A stretch of 61,803 nt of DNA, from NCBI GenBank assembly GCA_902489335.1, contig CABTZO010000001.1, positions 1-61,803 on the forward strand, read 5' to 3'. The notes beneath the pieces were generated by a model. That model made no database searches and was not told the DNA's origin. It saw nothing but the letters and a program-made list of their open reading frames with translations. The position numbers and the translations under genes were made by a program. Shown piece after piece: positions 32,921-41,131 of the stretch; position 1 is the stretch's first letter, and each line of letters begins with the position of its first letter. Source of the stretch: an uncultured Oscillospiraceae bacterium (GTDB taxonomy: Bacteria > Bacillota > Clostridia > Oscillospirales > Acutalibacteraceae).

Positions 32921-34093
32921 ATGAAATTTGAAAAAATAAAAAGTGACTCTATATCATTTTTACCAACATACTCAAGAGAGGATGTTTGTTTTATTAAGGG
33001 CAAAAATGCAACTTTGACTTCGATAACGGGTAAAAAATATATAGATTTCGCAAGCGGTATCGGGGTTATGTCTCTCGGATATAACGACCACGATTGGAAC
33101 AGTGCCGTAATAAAACAAACCAAAAATTTAGCTCATACTTCCAATCTTTTTTATAACGAACCTTCGGCAAAACTTGCAAAAACTTTAACGGATATGTCCG
33201 GACTGAGCTTTGCATTCTTCTGTAATTCAGGGGCTGAATCAAACGAATGCGCAATTAAACTTGCAAGAAAATATGCATCAAAATATCATTCTAATAAAAG
33301 ATATAAAATTTTAACGCTTGAAGATTCTTTTCACGGAAGAACCTTAGCTGCTTTAAGCGCAACGGGACAAGAAGAGTTGCACAAAGATTTTAAACCTCTC
33401 CCACAGGGCTTTGAAAGTTTCAAAGCCGGAGATTTAGACGGTTTTTGTGAAAAAATTTTAAAAGATGATGTCGCGGCTGTTATGGTTGAACTCATTCAAG
33501 GAGAAGGCGGCGTCATTCAAATAGATCCGGAATTCATCGGCGCTATAAAATATATATGCAAAGAAAATGACATTTTATTTATTGTAGACGAAGTTCAAAC
33601 GGGAATCGGGCGTTGCGGAAGTTTATTTTTATATGAAAAGTATGATATATGTCCCGACATTGTCACAATTGCAAAAGGATTAGGTGGCGGACTTCCCATA
33701 GGTGCTTGCCTTGCCGATTATAAACTTAAAGATGTTTTTTCCCCAGGAGATCACGGTTCGACCTTCGGCGGAAATCCCATAGTATGTGCCGGTGCGCTTT
33801 CTGTCCTTTCTAAAATGACCGCTGAATTTTTAGATTCGATAAACGAAAAAGGTAAATATCTTAAAAGTCAGCTTGAAACTATTGATGAGTTTTATGATAT
33901 AACCTGTCAAGGTCTTATGATTGGCATATCTCTTAAAACAATGGATTCAAAAGATTTATCAAAAAAGCTGCTGGAAAACGGTCTTGTCGTATTAACCGCA
34001 AAACACAATCGACTTAGGCTTTTGCCTCCGCTTAAAATATCTTACAGAGAAATAAATAACGGAATAAAAATAATTAAAAAGGTATTGTCATAA
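32921..34093 (+). CDS. argD: Acetylornithine aminotransferase
   Basis: 390 residues, class III PLP aminotransferase. Motifs: FCNSGAESNECAIKLARK, DSFHGRTLAALSATG, IVDEVQTGIGRCG and the PLP lysine in TIAKGLGGGLPIGA. Reversible conversion of N-acetylglutamate semialdehyde to acetylornithine. One base after argB; its stop overlaps the argF start (TAATG). Confidence 0.97.
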   Translation: MKFEKIKSDSISFLPTYSREDVCFIKGKNATLTSITGKKYIDFASGIGVMSLGYNDHDWNSAVIKQTKNLAHTSNLFYNEPSAKLAKTLTDMSGLSFAFFCNSGAESNECAIKLARKYASKYHSNKRYKILTLEDSFHGRTLAALSATGQEELHKDFKPLPQGFESFKAGDLDGFCEKILKDDVAAVMVELIQGEGGVIQIDPEFIGAIKYICKENDILFIVDEVQTGIGRCGSLFLYEKYDICPDIVTIAKGLGGGLPIGACLADYKLKDVFSPGDHGSTFGGNPIVCAGALSVLSKMTAEFLDSINEKGKYLKSQLETIDEFYDITCQGLMIGISLKTMDSKDLSKKLLENGLVVLTAKHNRLRLLPPLKISYREINNGIKIIKKVLS

Positions 34094-34998
34094 TGAAAAA
34101 TTTACTAAAAATGTCAGACCTGACCAAAGATCAAATTTTCGAGATCTTAAGTTTGGCCGGACAATTAAAATATGAAAACAAAAATGGAATCGAACACAAA
34201 ATTTTAAACGGTAAAAATCTTGGTATGATATTCAAAAAAGCTTCAACTCGCACAAGGGTTTCCTTTGAGTGTGGAATGAATCAACTCGGTGGCCACGCTT
34301 TATTTTTATCGAATGATTCATTGCAGACAAAAAGAGGAGAATTGATTGAAGATACCGCCAGGACCCTTTCAAGATATCTGGACGGAATAATGATCAGAAC
34401 CTTTGATCAAAGTGAAGTCGAAAAGCTGTCAGAATATTCGGATATCCCAATAATAAACGGATTGACTGATTTTGCGCATCCGTGTCAAGTCCTTGCCGAT
34501 TTGATGACAATTCGAGAATACAAGACCGCGTTTGACGGGCTTAAAATCTGTTATATAGGTGAAGGCAATAATATGGCAAACTCATTGATTGTCGGATCCT
34601 TGAAAGTCGGTATGAGTATAAGTATCGCCTGTCCCAAAGGATACAAACCAGATCATAAAATTTTAGACTTCGCCAAAGATTATGGAGACAAATTTTTTAT
34701 GACCGAAAATACGACAGAAGCTGTGCAAAACGCAGATGTAGTTTACACCGATGTTTGGTCATCTATGGGTGATGAAAAGAATATAGAAACAAAAAGGAAA
34801 ATTTTTGCCGGTACTTATCAGATAAACGACAATCTGATGCAAAATACTAATAACGCAATAATTTTACACTGCCTTCCCGCTCATAAAGGCGAAGAAATAA
34901 CTACAGAAGTTTTTGAAAAACACGCCGATGAGATCTTCGATCAAGCGGAAAATCGTCTTCATGCACAAAAAGCGGTAATGACTATGCTTATGAAATAA
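34093..34998 (+). CDS. argF: Ornithine carbamoyltransferase
   Basis: 301 residues. Carbamoyl-phosphate site KASTRTRVSFE (about 51-61), ornithine loop motif HCLPAHKGEE, and FAHPCQVLADLMT. Makes citrulline. Last gene of the operon; I see no strong terminator, and the next promoter overlaps its end. Confidence 0.97.
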   Translation: MKNLLKMSDLTKDQIFEILSLAGQLKYENKNGIEHKILNGKNLGMIFKKASTRTRVSFECGMNQLGGHALFLSNDSLQTKRGELIEDTARTLSRYLDGIMIRTFDQSEVEKLSEYSDIPIINGLTDFAHPCQVLADLMTIREYKTAFDGLKICYIGEGNNMANSLIVGSLKVGMSISIACPKGYKPDHKILDFAKDYGDKFFMTENTTEAVQNADVVYTDVWSSMGDEKNIETKRKIFAGTYQINDNLMQNTNNAIILHCLPAHKGEEITTEVFEKHADEIFDQAENRLHAQKAVMTMLMK

Positions 34999-35027
34999 TT
35001 GACTTTGCAAAACCTTTTATTTAGAAT
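34999..35027 (+). promoter_or_regulatory. Promoter of the PTS EIIC-like gene
   Basis: TTGACT (34999-35004), 17 bases, TAGAAT (35022-35027), starting right at the argF stop. It separates the following two genes from the arginine operon, although read-through is possible. Confidence 0.65.
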
Positions 35028-35059
35028 GACCTTATAAATTAAGGTTGGTAAATATTGAT

Positions 35060-36511
35060 ATGTTGGACTATTCATCAGATTTTTATGATTATGAGAATTT
35101 AAGCACTTGGCAATATTTGAAAAAGCCGCTGTTCAAACCATATGCAATTCGAAAAGCGATGGTATATGCAACTAAAGCGGCCTTTCCGTTTATGTTGTTT
35201 GCCGCACTGTTTGCTTTCGTCGTTCTTTTGCTCGGAAATGTTTTCCCGACCATGGAAAAAGGTCTTTACTATGTCTCATACATAACAATAACTTATTATG
35301 CTCTTTTCTACTCCACCGTTTTTGCATATAAACTTGCAGGTTTTTATCCTGCAATATCAGTTGCAACACTGAGTATTTATTTTTCTTTTTTCTGCACTCA
35401 AATTGCAGGTTTTAAAGTTATTGAAGGCTCAAATGTTCTCGGATATTTGGGCTATTTTTTTATGTCTCTGATTCTATGTTGTTTAATTGTATTTTTTAGG
35501 CGTATTTGTGTGTTGGTTATAGAACTCTTTTTTTCCGTTGTATTTTTCTTAATAAATAAAATATTTAAAAATATGGAGAAATTAAAATCGGAAATTCTAA
35601 AAAACTTAAGACCTCAAACAAAAAATTTAGTATTTGTCGGAGATAGTTTAATTGTTACCGGAATCGCGTCATATCTGGTCTTTTATGTAATTTCATACCT
35701 TTACGCTTTGCCTTTAAATTTAATTGCTTTAAAATTGGGAAGTATTTTGTTGCACTTGAAAAGCACAATTGCTCAAGGTGCTTTAATAGGCTTTGCTTTC
35801 GGTATTGATTTAGGCGGCCCCATTACATTAAGCATCTTTGAACCTATATTCAACAATTTATTGTTAAAAAATCCTAATGCGGTAACTTTAATGACAATTT
35901 TCACTTCTGTTGTAATAACCCCGTCTTGGATTTGCCTTTTCTACTTTTTAACTTATAAGATTTTTAAGAATCATCCGATTACCTTTGTTGATGAGAACCT
36001 TCTGAATACCGGATTCATAAATGAAATGTTTCAAAATATTCGTTTAACCGTACTTGCCCCCGTAAGTTATTTATTGCGTGAACCGGAAACCACATTTTTT
36101 GCCTTTGTTATCGGATCTACAATTACCGGAACGATGGGAGGCTTATTTAGATTGACAAACAACTCACTTTTGACAACTTATATTGAAAATTATGGATTAC
36201 TCAGAAAAAACAACGTTGTATATACAAAAAATTATGATGCCTTTGCGGGACTTATGCCGCCTATTTATGCAAAATCAGATGTACACACTTTGATTTTTGC
36301 TTTGCTTTCAACACTTATCGGTGCATTAATCGGATATTTTATTTTTATTTTACTAAAGAACTTAAAATATAAACGCATAGAAAAGAAAGGGCAGGACCTT
36401 TTCCTTGCCTACGGACATCCGTTTACAAAATCCGAGTGGGAAAAATCTTTTAAAGAAAAAACATATATTGAAAAGAAGTTGGAAAACTATTTTGATAAGA
36501 AAGGAAATTAA
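35060..36511 (+). CDS. Orphan PTS EIIC-like membrane protein
   Basis: 483 residues from ATG 35060 (a TTG at 35045 is in frame but abuts the AAGG). About nine or ten hydrophobic segments. The segment LIGFAFGIDLGGPITLSIFEP resembles the MMAFDMGGPxNKxA signature of fructose-type PTS EIIC subunits, and TTFFAFVIGSTITGTMGG resembles their later conserved helix, so I infer descent from EIIC. No EIIA or EIIB domain or gene is nearby, so it is unlikely to phosphorylate sugar by itself. It is cotranscribed with an esterase starting 5 bases later. Function unknown. Confidence 0.6.
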   Translation: MLDYSSDFYDYENLSTWQYLKKPLFKPYAIRKAMVYATKAAFPFMLFAALFAFVVLLLGNVFPTMEKGLYYVSYITITYYALFYSTVFAYKLAGFYPAISVATLSIYFSFFCTQIAGFKVIEGSNVLGYLGYFFMSLILCCLIVFFRRICVLVIELFFSVVFFLINKIFKNMEKLKSEILKNLRPQTKNLVFVGDSLIVTGIASYLVFYVISYLYALPLNLIALKLGSILLHLKSTIAQGALIGFAFGIDLGGPITLSIFEPIFNNLLLKNPNAVTLMTIFTSVVITPSWICLFYFLTYKIFKNHPITFVDENLLNTGFINEMFQNIRLTVLAPVSYLLREPETTFFAFVIGSTITGTMGGLFRLTNNSLLTTYIENYGLLRKNNVVYTKNYDAFAGLMPPIYAKSDVHTLIFALLSTLIGALIGYFIFILLKNLKYKRIEKKGQDLFLAYGHPFTKSEWEKSFKEKTYIEKKLENYFDKKGN

Positions 36512-36516
36512 GAAAA

Positions 36517-37407
36517 ATGATCTCTCTTTTTCCCATTTTCAAACTTTTTTGGAAGATAACAGAAAAAAGCGATAACGCAAATTTAAAAAAACAAATTGAT
36601 CCTGATAATATTTTACGCACCTACGATATTAATTATGCAAACGATGACAATACTTATCATAATTTAGATTTTTATCGTCCCGATAAAATCACCGAAAAGC
36701 TGCCCTGCATCATTGATATTCACGGCGGAGGGTGGATGTACGGGACCAAGAGATTAAATCAAAATTATTGCCTTCATCTTGCAAACAACGGTTTTACTGT
36801 TTTTAACATTAATTACAGACTTTGTCCCGAAGTTACAATGAAAGAGCAATTACAAGACATTTTGATTGCGCTAAAGTTCATCGAAGACAACAAAGAAAAA
36901 TTTAAAATTTCCGGCAATTTTATTTTGGCGGGCGACTCAGCCGGAGGTCAACTTGCTGTTTTTGCATATTCAATATGTAAAAGCGATAAACTTAAAAAGG
37001 CCTTTGAGTGTATAAAAAATAATTTGCATATTAAAGGCTTGCTCTTAACTTCTCCCGCACCTTTTATGAATGAAAACGGACCTGTCGGAATTTACACAAA
37101 GCCTATGCTCGGGAGAAACTATAAAACAGATAAAGCTTATTATTTTATGGATTTTAATAACTTTGTAGATGAAATTTCTTTTCCTCCGACTGCACTAATA
37201 ACGAGTAGCGGTGACATGCTTGCAAGAAATCAGACAAAAAGGTTACATAAATTACTTATAAATCAAAACACAGAAGTTTATTTGCAAGATTTCGGAGGAT
37301 TTTCAGGTCTTTTCTTGCCACATGTTTTCAGTGTTTTAAATCCGTCCGGCAAAGTTGCAAAAACAGCAATTAAAAACGCCTGCGATTTTTTGAAAAGCAA
37401 AATTTAA
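36517..37407 (+). CDS. Alpha/beta-hydrolase, HSL-type esterase/lipase
   Basis: 296 residues. Oxyanion-hole motif HGGGWMYG, nucleophile in GDSAGGQ (about residue 140), probable acid Asp in SSGDMLAR and histidine in FLPHVFSV near the C terminus, all as expected for the hormone-sensitive-lipase-like group. No signal peptide, so cytoplasmic. Acts on small carboxylic esters; the true substrate is unknown. AAGGAAA precedes the ATG; ends at a bidirectional terminator shared with ssrA. Confidence 0.88.
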   Translation: MISLFPIFKLFWKITEKSDNANLKKQIDPDNILRTYDINYANDDNTYHNLDFYRPDKITEKLPCIIDIHGGGWMYGTKRLNQNYCLHLANNGFTVFNINYRLCPEVTMKEQLQDILIALKFIEDNKEKFKISGNFILAGDSAGGQLAVFAYSICKSDKLKKAFECIKNNLHIKGLLLTSPAPFMNENGPVGIYTKPMLGRNYKTDKAYYFMDFNNFVDEISFPPTALITSSGDMLARNQTKRLHKLLINQNTEVYLQDFGGFSGLFLPHVFSVLNPSGKVAKTAIKNACDFLKSKI

Positions 37408-37423
37408 ATATAAAATATAAAAA

Positions 37424-37453
37424 AGCCTGAAGATTAGTCTTCAGGCTAATATT
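37424..37453. terminator. Bidirectional terminator between esterase and ssrA
   Basis: Perfect hairpin AGCCTGAAGA-TTAG-TCTTCAGGCT (37424-37447). On the minus strand six T residues follow, on the plus strand AATATTTTT. Confidence 0.85.
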
Positions 37454-37455
37454 TT

Positions 37456-37808
37456 TGGTGGAGATGGCGGCAATCGAAACCGCGTCCGAAAACTCATCCA
37501 CAAGACTTTCTACGAGCGTAGTCAATTTAAAAAATTCATTTTAAAATAAAAACTGACAAAATCTTTTAAAATATATTCTCGATAATTCATGATATGGGCC
37601 GAGAAAACTCATATTCACGTTCCCCGCTAAAATGACACCGTACTTTGAAACCGCGGGTTATCTCAAAGACGATGGCAACTTAAGTTAAGCTGCTTGTAAT
37701 TGTAAATTTTTGTCGTTTCTTATTGAAACTTGTGACATTTTAAGGTGATTATCACAGCACCGCTCGCTTTTTCCTGCTTTTAAGTCCCGTCGAAATCCTT
37801 TCATCCCC
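37456..37808 (-). ncRNA. ssrA: tmRNA (SsrA)
   Basis: 353 nt. The 5' end GGGGATGAAAGGATTTCGACGGG and the 3' end with GTTCGATT-like T arm (GGTTTCGATTGCCG) and CATCTCCACCA pair as a tRNA-like acceptor stem. The tag reading frame ends GCA GCT TAA (stop at 37685-37687); reading back in frame gives a tag ending NDKNLQLQAA, probably RNDKNLQLQAA with resume codon AGA at 37718-37720 (start codon uncertain). It rescues stalled ribosomes with SmpB, whose stop codon immediately precedes the tmRNA 5' end. Confidence 0.95.
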
Positions 37809-38261
37809 TTATCTGTCTTTTAAAGCATATTCAATCTTTCTCTGCGCTTCTTTCTTTGCCGAAGCAGCTCTTTTATCGTATAGCTTTTTACCTTTGCAAA
37901 GTCCTATCAATATTTTAAGTTTTCCGGCTTTGAAATAAGCTGAAAGCGGAATCACGGTATATCCTTGTTGCTTAGAGAGACCGAACAATCTGTTTATCTC
38001 TGACTTATGCATAAGTAATTTTCTTCTTCTCTTTGGCTCGTGATTAAATCTGTTGCCGCCTTTATAAGGACTGATATGCATTCCATAAACGAAGAGTTCG
38101 CCTTTATCGAAACTGCAGTATGAATCTTTCAAGTTTATTCTGCCCATTCTGACACTCTTTACTTCAGTTCCCTGCAAAACAATGCCGGCTTCATATTCGC
38201 TTTCAACGAAATAGTCGTGATAAGCTTTTTTATTTTTTGTAACTTGAATTATTTCGCCCAT
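37809..38261 (-). CDS. smpB: tmRNA-binding protein SmpB
   Basis: 150 residues, standard length. KKAYHDYFVESEYEAGIVL, EVKSVRMGRINLKDSYC and the basic C-terminal tail (DKRAASAKKEAQRKIEYAL) that enters the mRNA channel. Partner of the adjacent tmRNA in trans-translation. 21 bases follow recR. Confidence 0.97.
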   Translation of the reverse strand: MGEIIQVTKNKKAYHDYFVESEYEAGIVLQGTEVKSVRMGRINLKDSYCSFDKGELFVYGMHISPYKGGNRFNHEPKRRRKLLMHKSEINRLFGLSKQQGYTVIPLSAYFKAGKLKILIGLCKGKKLYDKRAASAKKEAQRKIEYALKDR

Positions 38262-38282
38262 ACTTCCCTCGTCTGTATTATA

Positions 38283-38876
38283 TCACATCTCACTGCGCCC
38301 TTCTATTGCCTTGCACAAAGTTACAGAGTCTGCATATTCAAGATTTGCACCTACCGGCATTCCATAGGCAAGTCTTGTTGTTTTTACACCAAGCGGCTTT
38401 AGCAATCTTGAAATATATGTTGCCGTTGTATCACCCTCACTTGTGAGGTTAGTAGCCATAATAACTTCATTTACACCGTCTAATCTGTCTAAAAGATTAT
38501 TTATCGTCAAATCATCGGGTCCTATGCCGGCAAGCGGAGACAAAGCCCCATGCAAAACATGATAAACACCTTTGTAATTGTGTGTGTTTTCTATCGCCGT
38601 AACATCACGAGGATCTTCAACAACACAAATTGTTGTCTTATCTCGCGTATCATCGTCGCAGATATCACAGATCGGTTTGTCGGTTAAATTACAACAATAC
38701 TTGCATTTACGAACATTGTTTTTTACATCAAGTATTGTTTTTGCAAAATCCTTTGCCCTGTCAGGTTCCATATTCAAAACCGCAAAAGCCATTCTCTGTG
38801 CGCTTTTATGACCCACTCCGGGAAAAGATTGAAAATGTTCAATTAACTTTGTGAGTGCCGTTATCTCATGTATCAA
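38283..38876 (-). CDS. recR: Recombination mediator RecR
   Basis: 197 residues. HhH region FPGVGHKSAQRMAF, zinc finger CKYCCNLTDKPICDIC (about 57-72), and a Toprim domain with VVEDPRDVTAIE. Loads RecA at gaps together with RecF/RecO. Follows ybaB by 2 bases, the usual dnaX-ybaB-recR order. Confidence 0.97.
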   Translation of the reverse strand: MIHEITALTKLIEHFQSFPGVGHKSAQRMAFAVLNMEPDRAKDFAKTILDVKNNVRKCKYCCNLTDKPICDICDDDTRDKTTICVVEDPRDVTAIENTHNYKGVYHVLHGALSPLAGIGPDDLTINNLLDRLDGVNEVIMATNLTSEGDTTATYISRLLKPLGVKTTRLAYGMPVGANLEYADSVTLCKAIEGRSEM

Positions 38877-38878
38877 TT

Positions 38879-39220
38879 TTAAAACAAGCCTCCGAGTCCC
38901 GGCATATTTATACCGTCTGTGAGTCCTCCCATTTCTTTATCCATTGCATCAGTTGCTTTTCTCATAGCTTCATTTATTGACGCCATTATTAAGTCTTGTA
39001 GCATTTCAACATCTTCGGGATCTACAACTTCGGGATCTATTTTAATTGATTTTAATTCGTGTGCACCGGAAACTTCGACTTCAACCGCTCCGCCACCTGC
39101 GGAAGCGTTAAATGTAGAGTTTTCTATTTCCTGTTGTTTCTTGTTCATGTCCTCTTGCATTGTCTGCAATTTTTTCATCATTTCGCCCCTTGAAGGGCCT
39201 TTTGGAATATTAGCTTTCAT
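38879..39220 (-). CDS. YbaB/EbfC family nucleoid-associated protein
   Basis: 113 residues with the family core EVEVSGAHELKSIKIDPEVV and a glycine-rich tail (GGLTDGINMPGLGGLF). Small DNA-binding dimer. An N-terminal coiled coil (MMKKLQTMQEDMNKKQQEIE) is visible. Located between dnaX and recR as in most Bacillota. Confidence 0.93.
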   Translation of the reverse strand: MKANIPKGPSRGEMMKKLQTMQEDMNKKQQEIENSTFNASAGGGAVEVEVSGAHELKSIKIDPEVVDPEDVEMLQDLIMASINEAMRKATDAMDKEMGGLTDGINMPGLGGLF

Positions 39221-39233
39221 TTTTCCTCCAATA

Positions 39234-40820
39234 TTACAGATTAAAACCTGCTTTATTTATTGTGTCAATTAAATCGTCGAAATTTTTTTCGGATTCTCCG
39301 GACTTTATTTCGGCTTTTTCTTCTGATCCGACTTCAAATTTATATTCGTCTCCGTAAATTTCAACTACGGCTTCTTTTATCTTATCCGAATGAATTTTTT
39401 CTTTTACCATCCTATTAAACAAAAGATTTTGCGTGTTTATGGAAATTTTGTTGTCACTTTCATCTATTATAGCATTATCAAGTGTCCCCGAAAAAATTCG
39501 ATCTTTCTTGTAAATTAAATTTATTAGGTCTGCCTTTAAGTCTTTTTTATCAACAGTTTTTTCTTCCGGCTTAGGTTCTTCTTTTTTGTATTCTACTTTT
39601 TCTTTATCCGGGATTTTTTCAACCGGAGTTTTTTCTTTTACTTTTTCTTTATTTTGGTTATCAACAATTATTTCTTTTATTGCCTTTTCCTTTACTTTAG
39701 AAATTTCAATTTCTTTTTTATTTTCCTGTAAATCTCCATTAAAAATATTGCATAATTTTATTACGGCTATTTCCGTTTCAATAAGTCTGTTTACGCCGTC
39801 TTTCAAATTGATTCTGCTTTTTTCCACAACATCTAAAGCACGAATTATATCATTTAAAGAACACATTTCTGCACAAGATTTACAAAACTCGGCTTCGTTT
39901 TGTTCGGCATTCAACAAATCTTTACAATCATCGACGGCCTTAACAATCATAATATTCCTAAAAATCCAAATTAGAGAGTCACAAAATCTTTCCATGTCAG
40001 AAAGTGAAATATATAGTTCGGAAACCGTTTTTAAAGCTGTGGATTTGTCGCCTTTAATTACAGAAGATACAACATTGTAAAGTTTTGTTTTATCTGCAAG
40101 TCCTATAACATCATGTATGGTGTCTAAAGTCACATTTTTATCTTTAGATATACACTGATCTAAAATAGAAAGTGAGTCTCTCATTGATCCGTCGGCAAGC
40201 GAAGCTATAAATTCTGTTGCGTCGTCATCAATTGTGGCGTTTTCGTTTTGCGCTACATATTTTAGTCTTTTAGAAATATCAGAAATTGATATTCTCTTGA
40301 AATCAAATCGCTGACAACGAGATATTATCGTGTTCGGTAATTTTTGAATCTCAGTGGTCGCCAATATAAATTTTACATGTTCGGGTGGCTCCTCTAAAGT
40401 TTTCAAGAGAGCATTAAAAGCTCCGCTTGAGAGCATATGAACTTCGTCAATTATATAAACACGATATTTTGCATAAACCGGAGTGAAATTTGCTTCGTCT
40501 CTGAGTTGTCTTATGCTGTCTACACCGTTGTTAGAAGCAGCATCGATTTCAACAATATCAGTAACAGAACCATCGTCAATAGCCTTACAAGCTTCGCACT
40601 CATTACATGGATCACCGTCTTTAGGATTCAAACAATTCACTGCCTTTGCGAGAATTTTCGCACAGGTAGTCTTACCGGTTCCCCTTGAGCCTGTAAAGAG
40701 ATAGGCATGAAAATGACGGTTTTCTTTAATTTGATTTCTAAGCGTCTGAACTATCGGCTCTTGTCCTGCGACATCCGAAAAAGTTCTCGGACGGTATTTA
40801 CGATATAAAGCTAAATACAT
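39234..40820 (-). CDS. dnaX: DNA polymerase III subunit gamma/tau
   Basis: 528 residues. Walker A FTGSRGTGKTT (about 43-53), zinc site from CLNPKDGDPCNECEAC (63-78), Walker B VYIIDEVHML and the SRC box TIISRCQRFDF. Residues 370-450 are a charged KE-rich linker before the C-terminal polymerase-binding part. Clamp loader core. GGGG stands 6 bases before ATG, directly downstream of the SRP RNA. Confidence 0.97.
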   Translation of the reverse strand: MYLALYRKYRPRTFSDVAGQEPIVQTLRNQIKENRHFHAYLFTGSRGTGKTTCAKILAKAVNCLNPKDGDPCNECEACKAIDDGSVTDIVEIDAASNNGVDSIRQLRDEANFTPVYAKYRVYIIDEVHMLSSGAFNALLKTLEEPPEHVKFILATTEIQKLPNTIISRCQRFDFKRISISDISKRLKYVAQNENATIDDDATEFIASLADGSMRDSLSILDQCISKDKNVTLDTIHDVIGLADKTKLYNVVSSVIKGDKSTALKTVSELYISLSDMERFCDSLIWIFRNIMIVKAVDDCKDLLNAEQNEAEFCKSCAEMCSLNDIIRALDVVEKSRINLKDGVNRLIETEIAVIKLCNIFNGDLQENKKEIEISKVKEKAIKEIIVDNQNKEKVKEKTPVEKIPDKEKVEYKKEEPKPEEKTVDKKDLKADLINLIYKKDRIFSGTLDNAIIDESDNKISINTQNLLFNRMVKEKIHSDKIKEAVVEIYGDEYKFEVGSEEKAEIKSGESEKNFDDLIDTINKAGFNL

Positions 40821-40844
40821 ATTTACCCCTTAAATAAAACGAAG

Positions 40845-40997
40845 GTGCTTTCACTTTATCATACGGCGTCCCGGTTATCCGTGGCACCCGTTGCGGTCCG
40901 CTTAATGCTGCTCGGTTCCCCGCCTGACATGATTCACGGTGCACCGTCGCACGGGACCGAAGCGCCATATGATGAAATAAAAGCTTTCCTCCGCTCT
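40845..40997 (-). ncRNA. ffs: SRP RNA, small type
   Basis: On the minus strand the apical domain reads GTCAGGCGGGGAACCGAGCAGC (40907-40928): the symmetric and asymmetric loop signature of helix 8 with a GGAA-type tetraloop. The whole molecule folds into one long hairpin: GCUUUUAUUUCAUCAUAUGGCG pairs with CGCCGUAUGAUAAAGUGAAAGC with wobbles. The promoter lies directly upstream of the hairpin, so there is no room for a Bacillus-type Alu domain. Ends are approximate. Just upstream of dnaX, as in many Bacillota. Confidence 0.88.
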
Positions 40998-41003
40998 CGA
41001 ATT

Positions 41004-41032
41004 ATTATATATCAAACAATATTCAAAGGCAA
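41004..41032 (-). promoter_or_regulatory. Promoter of SRP RNA (and probably dnaX)
   Basis: Minus-strand TTGCCT (41027-41032), 17 bases, TATAAT (41004-41009), back to back with the secA promoter. Confidence 0.7.
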
Positions 41033-41040
41033 GCAACGTC

Positions 41041-41070
41041 TTGTATTTTTTAGGGTTATTATGATATAAT
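41041..41070 (+). promoter_or_regulatory. Promoter of secA
   Basis: TTGTAT (41041-41046), 18 bases, TATAAT (41065-41070). Only 8 bases separate its -35 box from that of the divergent SRP RNA promoter; the two could be co-regulated, both serving protein export. The secA RBS GAAGGAG stands about 12 bases before ATG. Confidence 0.65.
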
Positions 41071-41131
41071 TTTGAACTGTATAGATTATAGTATGTTATT
41101 TAGACATTAAGCGAAGGAGCATAAACTCATA

